From positions 186,001 to 250,000 of the forward strand of contig JAFKAC010000031.1 in NCBI GenBank assembly GCA_025766275.1: a stretch of 64,000 nucleotides of DNA, given 5' to 3'. How positions within the stretch are numbered: position 1 is the stretch's first letter; each line of letters starts with the position of its first letter. Position numbers and translations under genes: made by a program. This document shows, piece after piece, positions 10,271-24,545 of this stretch. The stretch is from Lactarius indigo. Lineage: Eukaryota > Basidiomycota > Agaricomycetes > Russulales > Russulaceae. The notes under the pieces were generated by a model. It did not search any database. It saw only the letters and a program-made list of their open reading frames with translations, and had not been told where the DNA came from.

Positions 10271-11605
10271 ACTTCGGGTTACAACGGCTGATGGGAGTTG
10301 AACGGTGATTGGAGGCGTACCTTCCAGCGGGTAGTACTTGCCATAGCAGGAGAAGTAGCAAAATCAGGGTGTGTATGTGTGTGCAGAAAGGGCCATCGGG
10401 ACATGACCCCATTTTATCATGAGCTGCGAACATTGACCTGCAAGTGTGGCATTGAGCAACTGTGGACGCTCACTCCAATGGTGGCTTTGGTCAATGGAGT
10501 CTGCCGCATTTCCACCATCCACAACCATATCAAATCAACAACCCTAGATTGGGAGAAGATCACTTTTGTCAAAGCGGTCGCCCAGAGTATTGGACGTAAT
10601 GTTAGTCGCAGGCCACAACTTACTACAGGTGGTAGAGGGACAGGAATTTTGTGGGCTACCATTGGGGGGCTACCCATCTCTCACTCACAGTGACGGAAGA
10701 CACAGAAAGACGTCCTCGGAGTCAACAAGGGTAAACAACCGAAAGGAGCAACACGGAACACGGCGCGACTAGCAACGATTCTGAGTCTGTACCGTGACAA
10801 CGACACTTGCAACGACGCATGAGGATCGTGTCGACAAGCATGAGAGGTGGACCCACTCACCAGCATTGTTGAGCGTCTGTACACGATGAGTTCGCCACTT
10901 TGAGTAGGCCCAGACTCGAGTACGTCAGGTTTAAGCTTGGGTTCAAGGTAAGGTAACTCAAGTTCGTGCGGTCCCCGTCAAAGTCCCCATTGCAGTCAAA
11001 GTTGCAGTAGTTCATGCTGGGAGCTCGCTCCGAAGTAGTTTTCAAGCGCCAATGTGACGTGGTTTTGAACCACCACGAGCCGGGTTCACGACGTGAACAC
11101 AAGTATGAACTCTCTTAATAGCGTCGAACGAATGAGCTTTATATCGTTACATCAAGGATTGAGGTGAGGATTTCCAAGAGGATCGCAGACTCCAAAAGTG
11201 ACTACATAAGGGTAGTGACCGATTAGCGCGCGTTGCTAGCCCATCACAATTGACGAGATGGATTCACACACGTTCCCCCCACATACCAGCCGCCCCTATC
11301 ACTTACTGCAAGAGCACCGTGATGCAGTCTTGAGATGCAGGACTGCACAAGAGAATTATTCAACTTGAAAATCAAGAAGAACCAAACCAAGAGACAACTC
11401 AAATGAAGGCGTCCAGTACGATGCTCGCTTCGGGTCTCGGGCCGGTGAACAATGGAGTTGGGGCCTTACGTACGAACATATTCGGAACCGGAACACGGGT
11501 CTTGTTAGTTGGGGGTCGGCCTCCGGATAACTCTAATCATACTGTACAACTGCCTTCTTTCTACTTACAAATGAGGAATAGAAGAGGCGCAGGAACCGCC
11601 AGGCA
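10271..11605. other. Intergenic stretch, no gene seen
   Basis: Only short, overlapping frames on both strands, with no recognisable product. Bases from about 11560 onward resemble the 3' flanks of ankyrin copies B and C, so the duplicated unit reaches past the gene ends. Confidence 0.45.
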
Positions 11606-14600
11606 TCAAGCCGATCTCCAGAAGCGTCCTCGAAGCTTGTCTTCGCCATAAAGGCCCACGTGATTATGGTCGGTAGACCCCGAGGCGAACAAGCTCCGCG
11701 CCTTCAATTCTGCAATACGCTGCACTTCAAGGTTGGTTTCCTCGTCTTCCTCGTCGGTTATCAGCGACCGCTCGCTCCATCGAACAGGTGTTCCCTCAGC
11801 TTGCCGCGCGAGGTTCCGTCGAACTGAGCGCTGCATATCTGCCAGGTGCACGAGCTGCCGCGTTCCGGGGCGCGCAGTGGCTGCATCACGCAGCGCAAGG
11901 TACGTACGCGAGGTGGAGCTCCGTGGCTCTATAGGGTCCAGTTTTTCCTCCTCTGTTGCATTCTTCCGCGCAGTCTCGATGGCGAGCCTCCCCTCCATGC
12001 GAGCCGCGAATGTGAGGAAGCTCCGTCGTTAGCTTCGTACCATACGCGAGGCGCCCGTCTGCGAGCAAAGTGTCCAGCAGTAGCTCGCAGCTTCGGGATC
12101 TCTATCTTCTGTTTCTCTACGTCGAATGGAGGTGCCTTTTTCGGGATGCTCAGGTGGTACTCGATATTCATCACTAGAGCATCTAGTATGGGTAACGCTA
12201 TGGGGCCAGTCTCTCGTGGAAGGCCCTTCAGGCTAGCGATGTCCAGTGGCGTTTGTCCGACGCATGTTCTCATGTGTAGAGGAGTTGCGTGGGGCCCGTA
12301 CTTTAGGAGTACTTCCACAAGGGTCGTAGTCCGCATTCTGCAGCTGCAACAGTGTAGAGGAGTAGACCAGTCCGCATCTCTGAGTAAGAGAACCCCAGGG
12401 ATCAATCCCAAACTCTAGAATGGTCCGCGCCGTTGCCGCGTTGCCGCGCTTTACCGCCAACATCAGGGGCTGAGGCTGCTAGCTGAGTGGTGCGATATCA
12501 GATGCAATGACAGAGACGCACTGTATTGAAAGCCTCCCTAGACGTCTGCGTCCATAAGCTCGCGTGTCAGCTCCTCCGGGAGCGTCTTTAGTAGATACTC
12601 CACAAATTTGACCCTCTTATTGTCGGGGGACAGGCAAGCGAGGTGGTAAATATTCCAACTCGGAGAATATCTGTCACCAACTACTCTACATATCAAGGTA
12701 AATAATAGACTCACCCGCGGGAATCACGCTCGCTTGGATCGCAGTCCTTCTCCAGTAAAAAGTTGACAATCTCCATACCGGAGCAATAATACGCAGCCGC
12801 TAGGAGTGGGTTGATACCTACGAACCTCACACTACCCTGTTATTAGCACCACGGGAGAGAAGACGATTACTACTAGCCGCACCTGTAGGTGAAGGGCCTT
12901 CCTCCATCAGATTCGGCTTAAGAGTAAGCAGCTGCTTCAAGACGTCTATTCTATCGTTGATCATAGCACAGAGAAGCGGGGACTCGTTCAATTCATCGGA
13001 TTTCCAGCCAAGGAGGTCTGGGAGGACAACACCTAGATTGTCGATACTTTTCAAGTACTGCGCGATGTCGTCGTCGTAAGTTTCTGCATAATGTGTGAAT
13101 GCTGCAATAGGGCGTGGTCCGGCGAGGTAGTCGACAATCTTGGTCGCGCAAGATCTGATGGCACTGCGGAGCAAGTCGTAGTTGTATGTGAGAGCCTGGG
13201 TTGAGCCTGTTTATGCATTGCGAGGTCCGTGCGTCGCTTGCCACCAACTTTAAGTCCGAGGTAGACCCGTTCCTCTGGTATTTTTTTCGACTGCATCCCG
13301 CGGCTCTTCGATGCATCAAAGGGATGGGAATACCGATGCCTGAGCAGCGAATAAGTTCGTCGATCATTTCGGGGCGGTCAAGCGCTACAACAAAATCATA
13401 GGCTCCAGAATCTGGCCAAATTACCGCCGCTGGCGTATATATCGAGAGTCTGCACGAACGCCTCAAAGTCATCTTCAACTATAGCCTTTTGCAGAGGGTT
13501 ACCAGAAACGTGCTTAAGGTCCGCTTGGAGAAGGACGGCCTGGAGTTCGAGCAGTCTTTTCCGGGGGGACATCTGTACGAACAAAAGATGGCCTTGCGGC
13601 AATGTCGGCGAAGTTGATTGGCTTCCGTTCGCTGTGATCCTTGTCAGAGTCGTGAGGTTCTTCTTCATCTGAATCCTGAGTCACCTGAAGACGCAAGATG
13701 AGGTTAAATCTACGCAAATGGAGGAGGGCGTGGGAATATAGATACCATGTAGAATCGCTCTAGTCGTCGCGTCCAAATCAGTGTCTGGTGGCTGATACTG
13801 AGCCGTTGCAATTGCAAGCACGAGCCGTGCAGTATCCCAGTGATGGCGGTGCAGAGCGACCAGGAATGGTGTCCAGCCTATGAAACAAATATCAGGCCTC
13901 CTATCTCTTGAGGACAGCATTGACTAGTATCGCACCGGTCGGTGCCGTCGTTTGCACGACAATTTGAATTGGTTCCTTTCTCCGGCAACCTCCTTGGGTA
14001 AGCAGAGCTCCCGAATGGATGCGTTATCCCCGTTCCAGCACGCCTCGTAGAGCTCGTCGTAAAACACTTTCAGATGGACAGGGACAGGGGTAGTCCTGTC
14101 CTTTCTCTGGAGCAAGTATCCAGATTCCTGGCGAGTCACGGGCGTTTGAGTGCCTATCCAACCTGCAGCAGGTCGCTCCGAGGTCGGCACCCCCTTGGGA
14201 AGAGTGGCACCATGAATGCGCAGAACGGACTCTGCGAAAGTGAAATAATCCGTTGCCGCTGCGGCGTACTCACCTCCCAGGCTACACACAGTATTCCTCG
14301 GCACTCGGCGCCCTCGCGAGCCAGCGGATACTATTTCTTCGATCTTGCTATGAGGAAGGACCGTAGAGAGATATGCGCGATATTGGTTCCATGCATCGCC
14401 AACTGGAGAATCTGGAAGACTATCAGGTGCTTGTATGGGTTTCAGAGCAGAATTGGACCACAACGAGGAGAGAGCTTCCGAAGTCCATTGGAGCAGGCTA
14501 AAGCAGGGATGCGCGAAAGGTGGTGTTAGACGTCTGAATTGGTACGTCTACTTCAGCACCTAGAGCAGCCAGAAGCGAAATGACGTCGTCGCAATGGCTT

Positions 14601-17597
14601 AGAGCGGTTTCTACTGGAAGATAGATGCGGGCTCTATATTCCGGTACTTGAAGAAGATAACCTTTCCTGTTCGCCGATCAGTCAAGATCGGTAAGCCTCA
14701 CAGGCGAGGGCGTTATGCATACGGTATCTCTTTCTCCTCAGCGCTGGAAATATCTTCCGGAGAATATACAAGCTTGGCACCGTGCGCGAGCAACATAGAC
14801 AGCGTCGCATAGTCGCCAGCGATAATCGTCGAGATGACAGGGAAAGCGAGCTCGAACCCGTACCAGGCAGGACTATTGAGGACCTTCTCCACACTTGGAT
14901 CGTGGGCAAGGAGCGACGCTACGATCTCGGTCTTTCCCGCATCTACGATGCGATGAAATATGGTGAATAAACTGTCGTCTGCCGTAGATGAGATGGCCCC
15001 CTGCTGCGATGAGCCGTTCGGCGATCCTCGCGCCGCGCTCTTCGTCTTGGGTGTATATCGGTCAGTGCAAGTGGGTGCAGAGGGTTCACGTCCCTTCGCG
15101 TGGCCACGCGAAAGTAGGGTCTGCACCCGCAGCAAGCAGCGCAGTCAACGACCTCGGACCTGAGCCAGAGACGATGCATAGCCGAGAGCAGTCAGGCCGA
15201 AATCCCAATCATGGGTAGATATGTCCAATATATCGGGCTCCTCTTCGTTGTCTTCTGCTAATGGGCAGGAATTCTTTAATGGCTCGTCCTTTTTCGTGTG
15301 AGCCGGAGACTTTCGGATGGGAGTTGTCATCGTCGGACTCGTCGGACGACCAGTCATCCTCGCTGCTCATGTGCACCTTAGTCTCCTTGGCGGTGGTAGC
15401 TTCTTCCATCTTGTGTGTCTCCTCCTCCGCCTTCTCCTTGTTATACGAGCTACGTTCAAGCATTATTTTTAGAAGGGAGACCTGCCCCACTTGTGCCGCA
15501 AGGTGAAGAGAGGTACGCCCACCAACAAGCCGTGCGGACATACGGGCACCAGCACCGATAAGGACGCAACCGACCTCAGCGCTGTGAGACAAGATAGCGA
15601 ACGTGTAATGGAGTACGCCCGACATGGTCCCGACGATTTAGGTCTTCCCCATCCTCGATCATCTGTTTGACCACAAGGACGTCATTCTTGCTGATAGCAT
15701 CGAAAAATCGGGCTGTTGCTTGAACGTAGGCGGTTTCGCTCCATTCGCCTTCGTCAATAGGGTTGAAACTCCCAGAGATGCTTTGTCTGCCGGGATCTTC
15801 CTTGATGAACCTGCGCAAGCAATCAGTACATTGCCTTCGTATCTCGCACCAAACAAGAGGGAAGGCTGCACGCACGCGATCCGGCCACGAACATATGACC
15901 TGTCCTCCTCGTCCTGCAGATTATGCTCATCTTCGTTATTAGGTTCCGGACAAAGCTGCAGCAGCAAGTTTCAACCGAAACATTGTTGCGATATAATTTT
16001 TGGTCTTACTCCACAACAATCTTCCATACATTCCTCCGCTGTGCCAAAGAACACGAAGTGCCGATGGAGACGACGGTTCTCATTCCTAGGATTGTACGGA
16101 GCTGTCGCACAGTCACTGAGTATTTAGAGCCCGACTGTGATAGTAGGTTGCTTACTATTGGCACCGAAATCCTGTAGCATAGTAACGATTAGTGCAGGGA
16201 TCGTGGAAATTCTTCATAACTCACAGTTTGGTAAACGAGCTTCTCGGTTCTCCTGGCGTCCCACCCAGGACCATACGGGATGTGCGGGCTGGCGACACCA
16301 TAATCACTCATCTCCGACTCACTAAAAAAGTCCACTTTGAGGTCACCTTTGTACTTATGCCCACCTCGAATGTATGATGGCCGTCCATTGACTGGCTGAC
16401 CACGTAGAAAAGTGCGCCGAAGTTGATACTGGCTGCGTGCCTCTGGAGTGGCAAACCTCTCGATTACAAGCAGGCGAGCAAGGCCTTGGATGTGGCTTTC
16501 GGTGCGCTCGAAGATCTTCGTAAACACATCAACGGCAGTAGGGACTAGAAGGACAAATATGACAGACCGTAGGATCAATTTCGTCACGCTTTAGTCCGGG
16601 GACGTAAACTTCAAATCCCCGGGACGAATACTTGGCGAGTCGAACTTCGTACGAGGGCGAACGCCTTGTCATATCGACCGTGTTAGCCTGGCGCATCATG
16701 GCTACAATGGCACGTGGGTTCGCCCACACACGATCCCCATCATAGGCGCAGCAAGGTGCGTCGACATCGACTGAAGCCCGCGAGGATCTCAGCAGGAGAA
16801 CTGTAAAGGCGAAGAACAATCTGAATACTACGGTACGGATATTGTGCTGAAAGGTCCCGTGAACGAAACAACCCATCAATGACGTGTATTACTTACAATG
16901 AATGGAGACAGTATGCTTTGTTCTGACACAAATGGCCTTCCAAGGAACCGAATCACGAACAGCTTCGTATATGGTGGTTATCTTGCGCTCCGCCTTCCCA
17001 AACAGTCTCGGGTTATAAAAACCTTTATAGTCGAAGGAAAATGCACAACATACTTCGTCTACCGTCAAACCATAGAAAAAACGATCAATATCGGACGAAG
17101 GAAACGCCTTCTCGTGAAAATGCTTCCTCATCGCCCTTTTACTGCCCATTGCTGCCTTGGGTAGTGGCATCAGACACGCCTGAACCGACCCTCCAGCAGC
17201 TATCACGTTGCTCCAGTCTGTCAGTTGAGAAAGTGAATTCTCCGTGAAAATACCCCAATTCTTCTTGAATGCTTCAAGATTCTCGACCATAGCTGGGGAA
17301 CCTTCCTCACGCCTCGAGGAGCTCGGCAATGCCATGATGTGTTGAGCATCTCGATCTGCATCGTCCTTGACGACACGTGCCCTTGCAGTTCTCATATCGC
17401 TCGGTGCGGCGAAAACATCAACGAGGCCGACGTGGATGTCGCTGAGACGTGGGTTGCCCTTGTCAGTTGCAAATAGCTTGCGCAATTCGGCCTCGTAATC
17501 AAGCGACGGCTGGAGGACCTCGTCAAGAGAGACAGGGCCCTTCGGCAAGCTGGCGATCTCGAGAGAGAAATTGGGTAGCCTCTTTGCTCTGTGACAT
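11606..17597 (-). pseudogene. Ankyrin-repeat giant gene, copy A (frameshifted)
   Basis: Colinear with copies B and C over its whole length, with the same exon order, but broken by many small indels. Examples: one extra base just after the start (about 17564, so MSQSKEATQFLS runs out of frame), one extra base in the first ankyrin repeat (about 15612), one extra base in the acidic linker (about 15310), and a cluster of indels near 15120-15180 including at least one deletion. Between the breaks the protein is well conserved, including the predicted Asp-x-Asp (SSDIDRFFYG, about 17070) and most ankyrin repeats. Either it is a recent pseudogene or part of the damage is sequence error (see findings). 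The start aligns with copies B and C at 17597. Confidence 0.8.
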
Positions 17598-18546
17598 GGA
17601 CTCGAGGTAATATCGGTTTGTAAGACGTTGGGGGTACTGTAATACTGTAATGAAAACGCCCGGAGCGATCACCTGATTTTGTACGTACTCAGCATGAAAC
17701 TCAGAGGCGCTGAATGGTGGCCAGGACCCAGGTGCGACTCAGACGGATCTCACGCCAACATTGAAAAGTCAAATCGATCAACCCCGATGAGTCGTCGCCT
17801 CAGAGACCGTGCCAGTGAGATCACTGGGATGGGCATTAGATAGAGTGTATCAGTTGTTACCGATTAGCGTAGGTTACGTAGATTATAGCCTTTTTGATCC
17901 AATTACTGCCGTGTTCATGGAATCATGGGTTCCCGAAAGAGACTTGAGTAGGCGGGGTGATTCTTGGGGTGATTGATTCAAGTTGAAGACGAAGATAATT
18001 AGTAATCAAAGATCTGATCGCCGGAAGAAGGATGTTCGTTCAATTGGCTTACTTTGTCAATTTACTGTGTTGTCTTTTTCCCGTCTTCAAGTTCCTCCAT
18101 CATATCTTGTTTATCGTTTCTTCGTATCTTGGAGGCTCAAGGAGAAAGCCTTGGGATCGTCAAACAATGTGTCCTCTCATGTCTTAGCCTGGTCACGGTT
18201 ATGGCATACTGTATTCGGAACATCAAACTACTGTATGGAGGTTCGGGTCCTAGACAAGGATGACCCACTCTAATTGCTGCATTTCGGCACGCTCAACACG
18301 GCCGACCCGAACCGGTGCAGCGGGACTTTGGGGTAGACCCGAGTCCGCGCCCGGACACAGACACATCCGCCGCGCACGCTCGCGGTGGCCCAAAAGACTT
18401 CGGACTCAACGATTAATATATTTTCCAGCTCGCTCCCATTGCCCGACATGCCACCAATTGTACAACTGATTGCTATCTACAATCGAGGGATTCGAAAAGG
18501 TGAGGGAACCGCCTGCCGATGAGTCAATCTCCACACAGAAGCGTCT
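17598..18546. other. Spacer between ankyrin copies A and B
   Basis: No gene supported. The part next to copy B (about 18200-18546) is related to the sequence downstream of copy C (about 25030-25194), sharing AGACAAGGATG blocks. It is therefore the 3' flank of the duplicated unit. Confidence 0.55.
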
Positions 18547-21500
18547 TCAAAGCATGTCTTCAGCGTAGAGATCCACTTGCTTAGGGTCTACGGCACCCCG
18601 AGACCCCAAGGCTAACAGGCTCCGTCCCTTCAACTCTGCAATACGCTGCTCTTCAGGGTCGGTTTTCTTGTTTTCTTCGTCGCTTGCCTGCGAGCGCTCG
18701 CTCTTTCGGAGAAGTGTTCCTTCGGCTTGCCGCGCGAGGTTCCGTCGAACGGAGCGTTGTACATCAGCCAGGTGCACGAGCTGTCGTGTTCCGGGGTGCG
18801 CAGCGGCCGCATCACGCAGCACGAAGTACGTTCGCGCGGTGGTGCCTTGTGGTTCGAGGGGATCCAGTTTTTCCTCCTCTGTTGCGTTCTTCCGCGCAGT
18901 CTCGACGGCGAGTCTCCCCTCCATGCGATCCGCGAAGGCGAAGAGTTCCGTCGTTAGCTTGGTGCCTTCTACGAGATTCCCATCCGTGAGCAGCGTGTCC
19001 AGCGTAGCTCTCAGCCTTGGAATCTCTGTCTTCTGTTTCTCCACGTCGAATAGCGGAGGTCCCTTTGGTGGGCTGAACAGTAGCCACAGGATATTTGTCT
19101 CCAGCTCCGTCGGTCCGGGAACCTCCGTGGAGCCGGTCTCCCGTGGGAGGCCCTTCAGACTGGCAATGTCCAGTGGCGTTTGCCCGACGCTGTTCTCAGT
19201 GTAGAGGATCTGCGTAGGGCCGTACTTCAGGAGTACTTCCACGAGGGCCGTGTCCGCATTCTGCACTGCAACATGTAGAGGAGTAGACCAGTCCGCATCT
19301 CTGAGTAAGAGAACCCCAGGGTCAATCCCAAACTCTAGAATGGTCCTCGCCGTTTCCGTGTTGCCGCGCTTCACGGCTAGCATCAGGGGCTGAGGCCACT
19401 AACTGAGTGGTGTGATATCGGATGCTAGCATAGACGTACCGTATTGGAAGCCTCTCTAGATGTCTGCACCATAAGCTCGCGTGTCAGCTCCTCCGGGAGC
19501 GTCTTTAGTAGATACTCCACAAATTTGACCCTCTTGTTGTCGGGGGACAGGCAAGCGAGGTGGTAAATATTCCAACTTGGAGAATATCTATCACCAACTA
19601 CTCACATATCCAGGTAAATAATAGACTCACCCGCGGGAATCACGCTCGCTTGGATCGCAGCCCTTCTCCAATAAAAGATCCACGATCTCCACGCCGGAGC
19701 AATAATACGCAGCCGCTAGGAGTGGATTGATACCTACGAACCTCACACTACCCTGTCATTAGCACCCCGGAAGCGAAGACAATTACTACTAGCCGCACCG
19801 TAGGTGAAGGGCCTCCTCCATCAGATTCGGCTTAAGAGTAAACAACTGCTTCAGGACGTCTATTCTATCGTTGATCACAGCACAGAGAAGCGGCGACTCG
19901 TTCAATTCATCGGATTTCCAGCCAATGAGATCTGGGAGGGCAGCGCCTAGGTTGTCCATGCCAGCCATATATTGTGCGATGTCGTCATTGTGAGTTTCTA
20001 CATAGTGGGAAAACGCTGCAATAGGGCGCGGTCCGGCGAGGTAGTCGATAATCTTGGTCGCGCCAGAGCTGATGGCACTGCGGAGCAAGTCGTAGTTGTA
20101 GGTGAGAGCCTTGCGCTGTGCCTTCTTAAGCTTTGGGAGGTCCGCGCGTCGCTTGCCCCCAACTTTAAGTCCGAGGTAGACCCGTTCCTCTGCAGCCTTC
20201 GAGACCACCACACTACCTTGTACCGCTTCAGAGGGGATGGGAATACCGACTCCCGAGCGGCGAATGAGCTCATCGAGCATGTCGGGGCGGTCGAGCGCTA
20301 TGACAAAGTCATAGGCTTTAGAATCTGGCCAAATTGCCACGCCAACAAACTCATATAAATCGAGAGTATGGATGAAAGCCTCGAAATCATCATCTACCAT
20401 GGCCTTTTCCAGAGGGACGCAAAAAACGCGCTTGTGGCCCGCTTGGAGATAAGCAGTTTCGAGTTCGAGGAACTTTTTTGGGGAGACATCGGTACGAACA
20501 GAGGATGGCCGAGCGGCGATGTCGGTGAAGTTGATTGGTTTCTGTTCGCCGTGCTCGGACTCGTCAGATTCATCGTCATCGTCATCTGAGTCATCTGATG
20601 AAGATGAGGAACATTCCTACGCAAATCTAGGGACGCGTTGATAGTTACCATGTAGAATTGCGCTTGTCTTCGTGTCAATGTCGCTATCTGGTGGCTGATA
20701 CTGAGCCATCGCAATTGCGAGCACGAGCCGTGCGGTATCCCAATGACGACGGTGCAGAGCGACAATAAATGGCGTCCAGCCCTGTCGGTAATCCCAGCTT
20801 CGAGCGGCACCGGGGGACATCCAGCCTATGAAAGGAATATCAGACGACTGAACTTTCAAGGATAGCACTGACTAGTAGCGTACTAGCCAATGGACTGGAA
20901 GAGTCATCGAGTGACGTTGTTTGCACGACAATTTGAATTGGTTCCTCCCCATCCGCACCCTGCTCGGGAAAGCAGATCTCCCGAATGGATGCGTTATCCC
21001 CCTTCCAGCACGCCTCAAAGAGCTCGTCGTAGTACACTTTCAGATGGACCGGGACGGGAGTAGTAGTCGTGTCCTTTCCGTGGCGTATGTATCCAGATTC
21101 CTGAAGAGTCGCGGGTGTCTGAGTGGCCAACCGACCAGCAACAGGTGGCTTAGGTGTCGGCGAGTCCTCGGAAAGGGTGGCACTATGGGCACGCAGAATA
21201 GACTCTGCGTAAGTGAAATAGTCAATCCTCGCTATGGCGTCCTCCCCTTGCAGAACGCGGGCAGTACTCCTCGAATACCAGCGCGGTCCTCGCAAGCAAG
21301 CGGATCCCATGGTTCTGGTCTTGCTATGGGGCAGGACCGTGGCGAGATACGCACGATATTGGCTCCAAGCGTCGCCAGCTGGAGAATCGGGAAGATCTTC
21401 TGGTGCTTGTATGGATTTGGGAGTGGCCCTGAAGCGCAAGAACGAGACAACTTTGGATGTCCACTGGAGCAGGCTCAAGCATTGGCCATAGGTGGTGCCA

Positions 21501-24500
21501 GACGACTTGATTGGTACGTCTACATCCGCACCGAGAACAGCTAGCAGCGAAATGACTTCGTCACATTTGCTTAGAGCGGCCTCTATTGGAAGATGGATGC
21601 GAGATCGATAATTCAGTACCTCGGGAAGGTATCCTGTCCTGGTCGTCGGTCAGTCAGGATCTGCCAGCCTGAGAAGCGAGGGCCCGGGTGCCATGCATAC
21701 CTCTTCTCCTCTGCTCTGGAAACGTCCTCTGGCGAATATACAAGCTTGCCATTGTGCGCGAGCAACAGGGACAGCGTCGCATAATCGCCAGCGGTAATTG
21801 CCGAGACAATGGGGAACACGAGCCCGCGCTCATACCAAGCGGGACTATTGAGAACCTTCTTGGCATTAGGGTCGTGGGAAAGGAGCAATTCCACGATCTT
21901 GGTCTTTCCCGCAGCTACGATGCGATGAAATATGGTGAATAAACTGTCGTCTGCAGTCGAAGAGATCGCCCGTGCAGCGATGAGTCGTTCAGCGATCTTC
22001 GCCGCACGCTCTTCGTCTTGGGTGTATATTGTCAATGCAAGCGGATGCAGAGGTTTCACGTTCTTCGTACGGGCCACGAAACAAGGGTCGGCACCTGCAG
22101 CAAGTAGTACGTCAACGACCTCGACCGAGCCAGAGATGATGGCATAGCCGAGAGCAGTCAAGCCAAAGTCCCAATCATGGACAGATATGTCCAATATATC
22201 GGGCCCCACTTCGTTGTCTTCCAATGGATCCGAATCTTTTTCTGGTTCGTCCTTTTTCGCGTAGGCTGGAGGCTTTCGGTGGGGATTGTCATCGTCGGAC
22301 TCGTCGGACGACCAGTCATCCTCGCTGCTCATACGCACGCCGTCAGTTTCTTGGGGGGCAGCAGCTTCTTCCATCTTGCGTCTCTCCTCCTCCGCCTTCT
22401 CTTTGTTATACGCGCTACGTTCGAGCATCATTTTGACAAGGGAAGCTTGCTCCATTTGTGCCGCAAGATGAAGAGAGGTGCGCCCACCAACAAGCCGCGC
22501 AGTCATGCGAGCACCGGCATCGATGAGGACGCGGCCAACCTCAACGCTGTTGGATAAGAGAGCCACGTGCAACGGAGTACGCCCGACATGATCCCGCCGA
22601 TTTAGGTCTTCCCCGTCCTCGATCATCTGCTTGACCGCAAGCGCATCATCCTCGCTGATAGCTCCGAAAAATCGGGCTGTTGCTTGAACGTAGGCGGTTT
22701 CGCTCCATTCGCCTTCATCAATAGGGTTAAAACTCCCAGAAATGCTTTGTCTGCCGGGATCTTCCTTGATGAACCTGTGGGAGTTATCAGTAAAATTTCC
22801 CCCATGTACTGCATCACACGAGAGGGAAGGCTGTACGCACGCGATCCTGCCACGAACATACGATCTGTCCTCCTCGTCTTGTAAATTATGTTCCTCTTCG
22901 TTCTTGGGTTCCGGACAAAGCTGCACCGGCGGGTGTTAACTAAGATGTTGTCATGATCTGATTTTGGTCTTACTTCGCAACAGTCCTCGATACATTCCTC
23001 CACTGTGCCAAAGAATGCGGAGTGCCGATGGAGACGACGGTTCTTGTTCTTAGGATTGAACGGAGCTGTCACATAATCACTGAGAACTCCCGATCGCGGT
23101 AACAGATAACCTACAATTGGCACCGAAATCCTGTGGTACAGCTATCAGCACGGGGACCGTGGAAATGCTCCTTAACTCACAGTCTTGAAAACGAGCCTCT
23201 CGATTCTCTTGGCGTCCCATCCAGGGCCGTACGGGATGTGTAGATTGACGACGTCATAGTCACTCGTTTCCAACCCACTAAACACGGCATCTGCTTTCAG
23301 GTCACTCCTGTACCTACGCAGACCTCGAATGTATGATGAATAATTAGGGGGTGGCCGACCACGTAGCAAACTGCGCTGTGAATGATACCGGTTGCGCGCC
23401 TCTGGAGTTGCGAGCTTCTCGATTGCGAGAAGGCGAGCAAGGCCTTGGACATGGCCTACGGCGCGCTCGTAGATCTGGTTGGATACATCAGCAACGACAG
23501 CAGGGACTAAATAGACGAACTGGACGAACCGTGGGATCAATTTCGTCACGCTTTAGCCCGGGGACATAGACCTCAAATCCTCGAGACGAATACTTGGCGA
23601 GTCGAATTTCATACGAGGGCGAACGCCTTGTCATATCGACTGTGTTAGCCTGGCGCATCATGGCTACGATGGCACGTGGATTCGCCCACACACGATCCCC
23701 ATCATACGCGCAGCACGGTGCGTCGATATCGAAACCGGCGAGAGCCTCAGCAGGAGAACTGTATAGGCGAAGAACAATCTGAATGTTACGGTACGGATAT
23801 TGTGCTGAAAGGTCCCGTGAACGAAACAACCTATAATCGGCGTGTATCACTTACAGTGAATAGAGACTGTGTGCTTTGTCCTGACGCAAGTGACCTCCCA
23901 AGGAACCGAATCACGAACAGCTTCGTATATGGTGACGATCTTGCGCTCCGCCTTCCCAAAACATATAAAAAGAGCGATCGCAAAGGAAAAGGTACAACAT
24001 ACTTCCTCTATCGTCAAACCATAGAGAAAGAGATCAACATCAGACGAAGGAAATGCCTTCTCGTGAAAATGCTTCCTCATCGCCCTTTTACTGCCCATTG
24101 CTGCCTTGGGTAGTGGCATCAGACACGCCTGAACCGACCCTCCAGCAGCTATCACGTTGCTCCAGTCTGTCAGTTGAGAAAGTGAATTCTCCGTGAAAAT
24201 ACCCCAATTCTTCTTGAATGCTTCAAGATTCTCGACCATAGCTGGGGAACCTTCCTCGCGCCTCAAGGAACTCGGCAATGCCATGATGTGTTGAGCATCT
24301 CGATCTGCATCGTCCTTGACGACACGTGCCCTCGTGATTCTTATATCGTCCGGTGCGGCGAAAACATCGACGAGGCCGACGTGGATGTCGCTGAGACGTG
24401 GGTTGCCCTTATCAGTCGCAAATAGCTTGCGTAAATCGGCCTCATCATCAAGCGATGGCTGGAGGACTTTATCGAGAGAAACAGGACCTTTTGGCAAGGT

Positions 24501-24545
24501 GACAATCCGAGAGAGAAACTGGGTGGCCTCTTTGTTCTGTGACAT
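18547..24545 (-). CDS. Ankyrin-repeat giant protein with nucleotidyltransferase-like N-terminus, copy B
   Basis: About 13 exons separated by ~45-75-nt introns; predicted product roughly 1,800 residues. The N-terminal part has AAGGSVQACL (about 24145), then SSDVDLFLYG (about 24035) and later GFDIDAPCCAYDG (about 23730). This order, Gly-Gly/Ser then Asp-x-Asp then a third acidic strand, is that of Pol-beta-type nucleotidyltransferases (inference). Downstream are a conserved RRSPSYE segment, then at least ten ankyrin-like repeats in two blocks (about 22640-21700 and 20870-19000; for example GRTPLHVALLSNSVEVG, STPLHVAVQNAD, GQTPLDIASLKG), separated by an acidic Ser/Asp linker. The C-terminus is helical and charged. 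All exons I traced are open and in phase, so this copy could be functional. The intron between GRIA and FIKEDPG has donor GTGCGT. Cellular role unknown. Confidence 0.75.

Noticed and set aside
21932..22557. Plus-strand frames opposite ankyrin copy B (and equivalents in A and C)
   Set aside because: They are antisense shadows of the conserved ankyrin exons, with no family resemblance.
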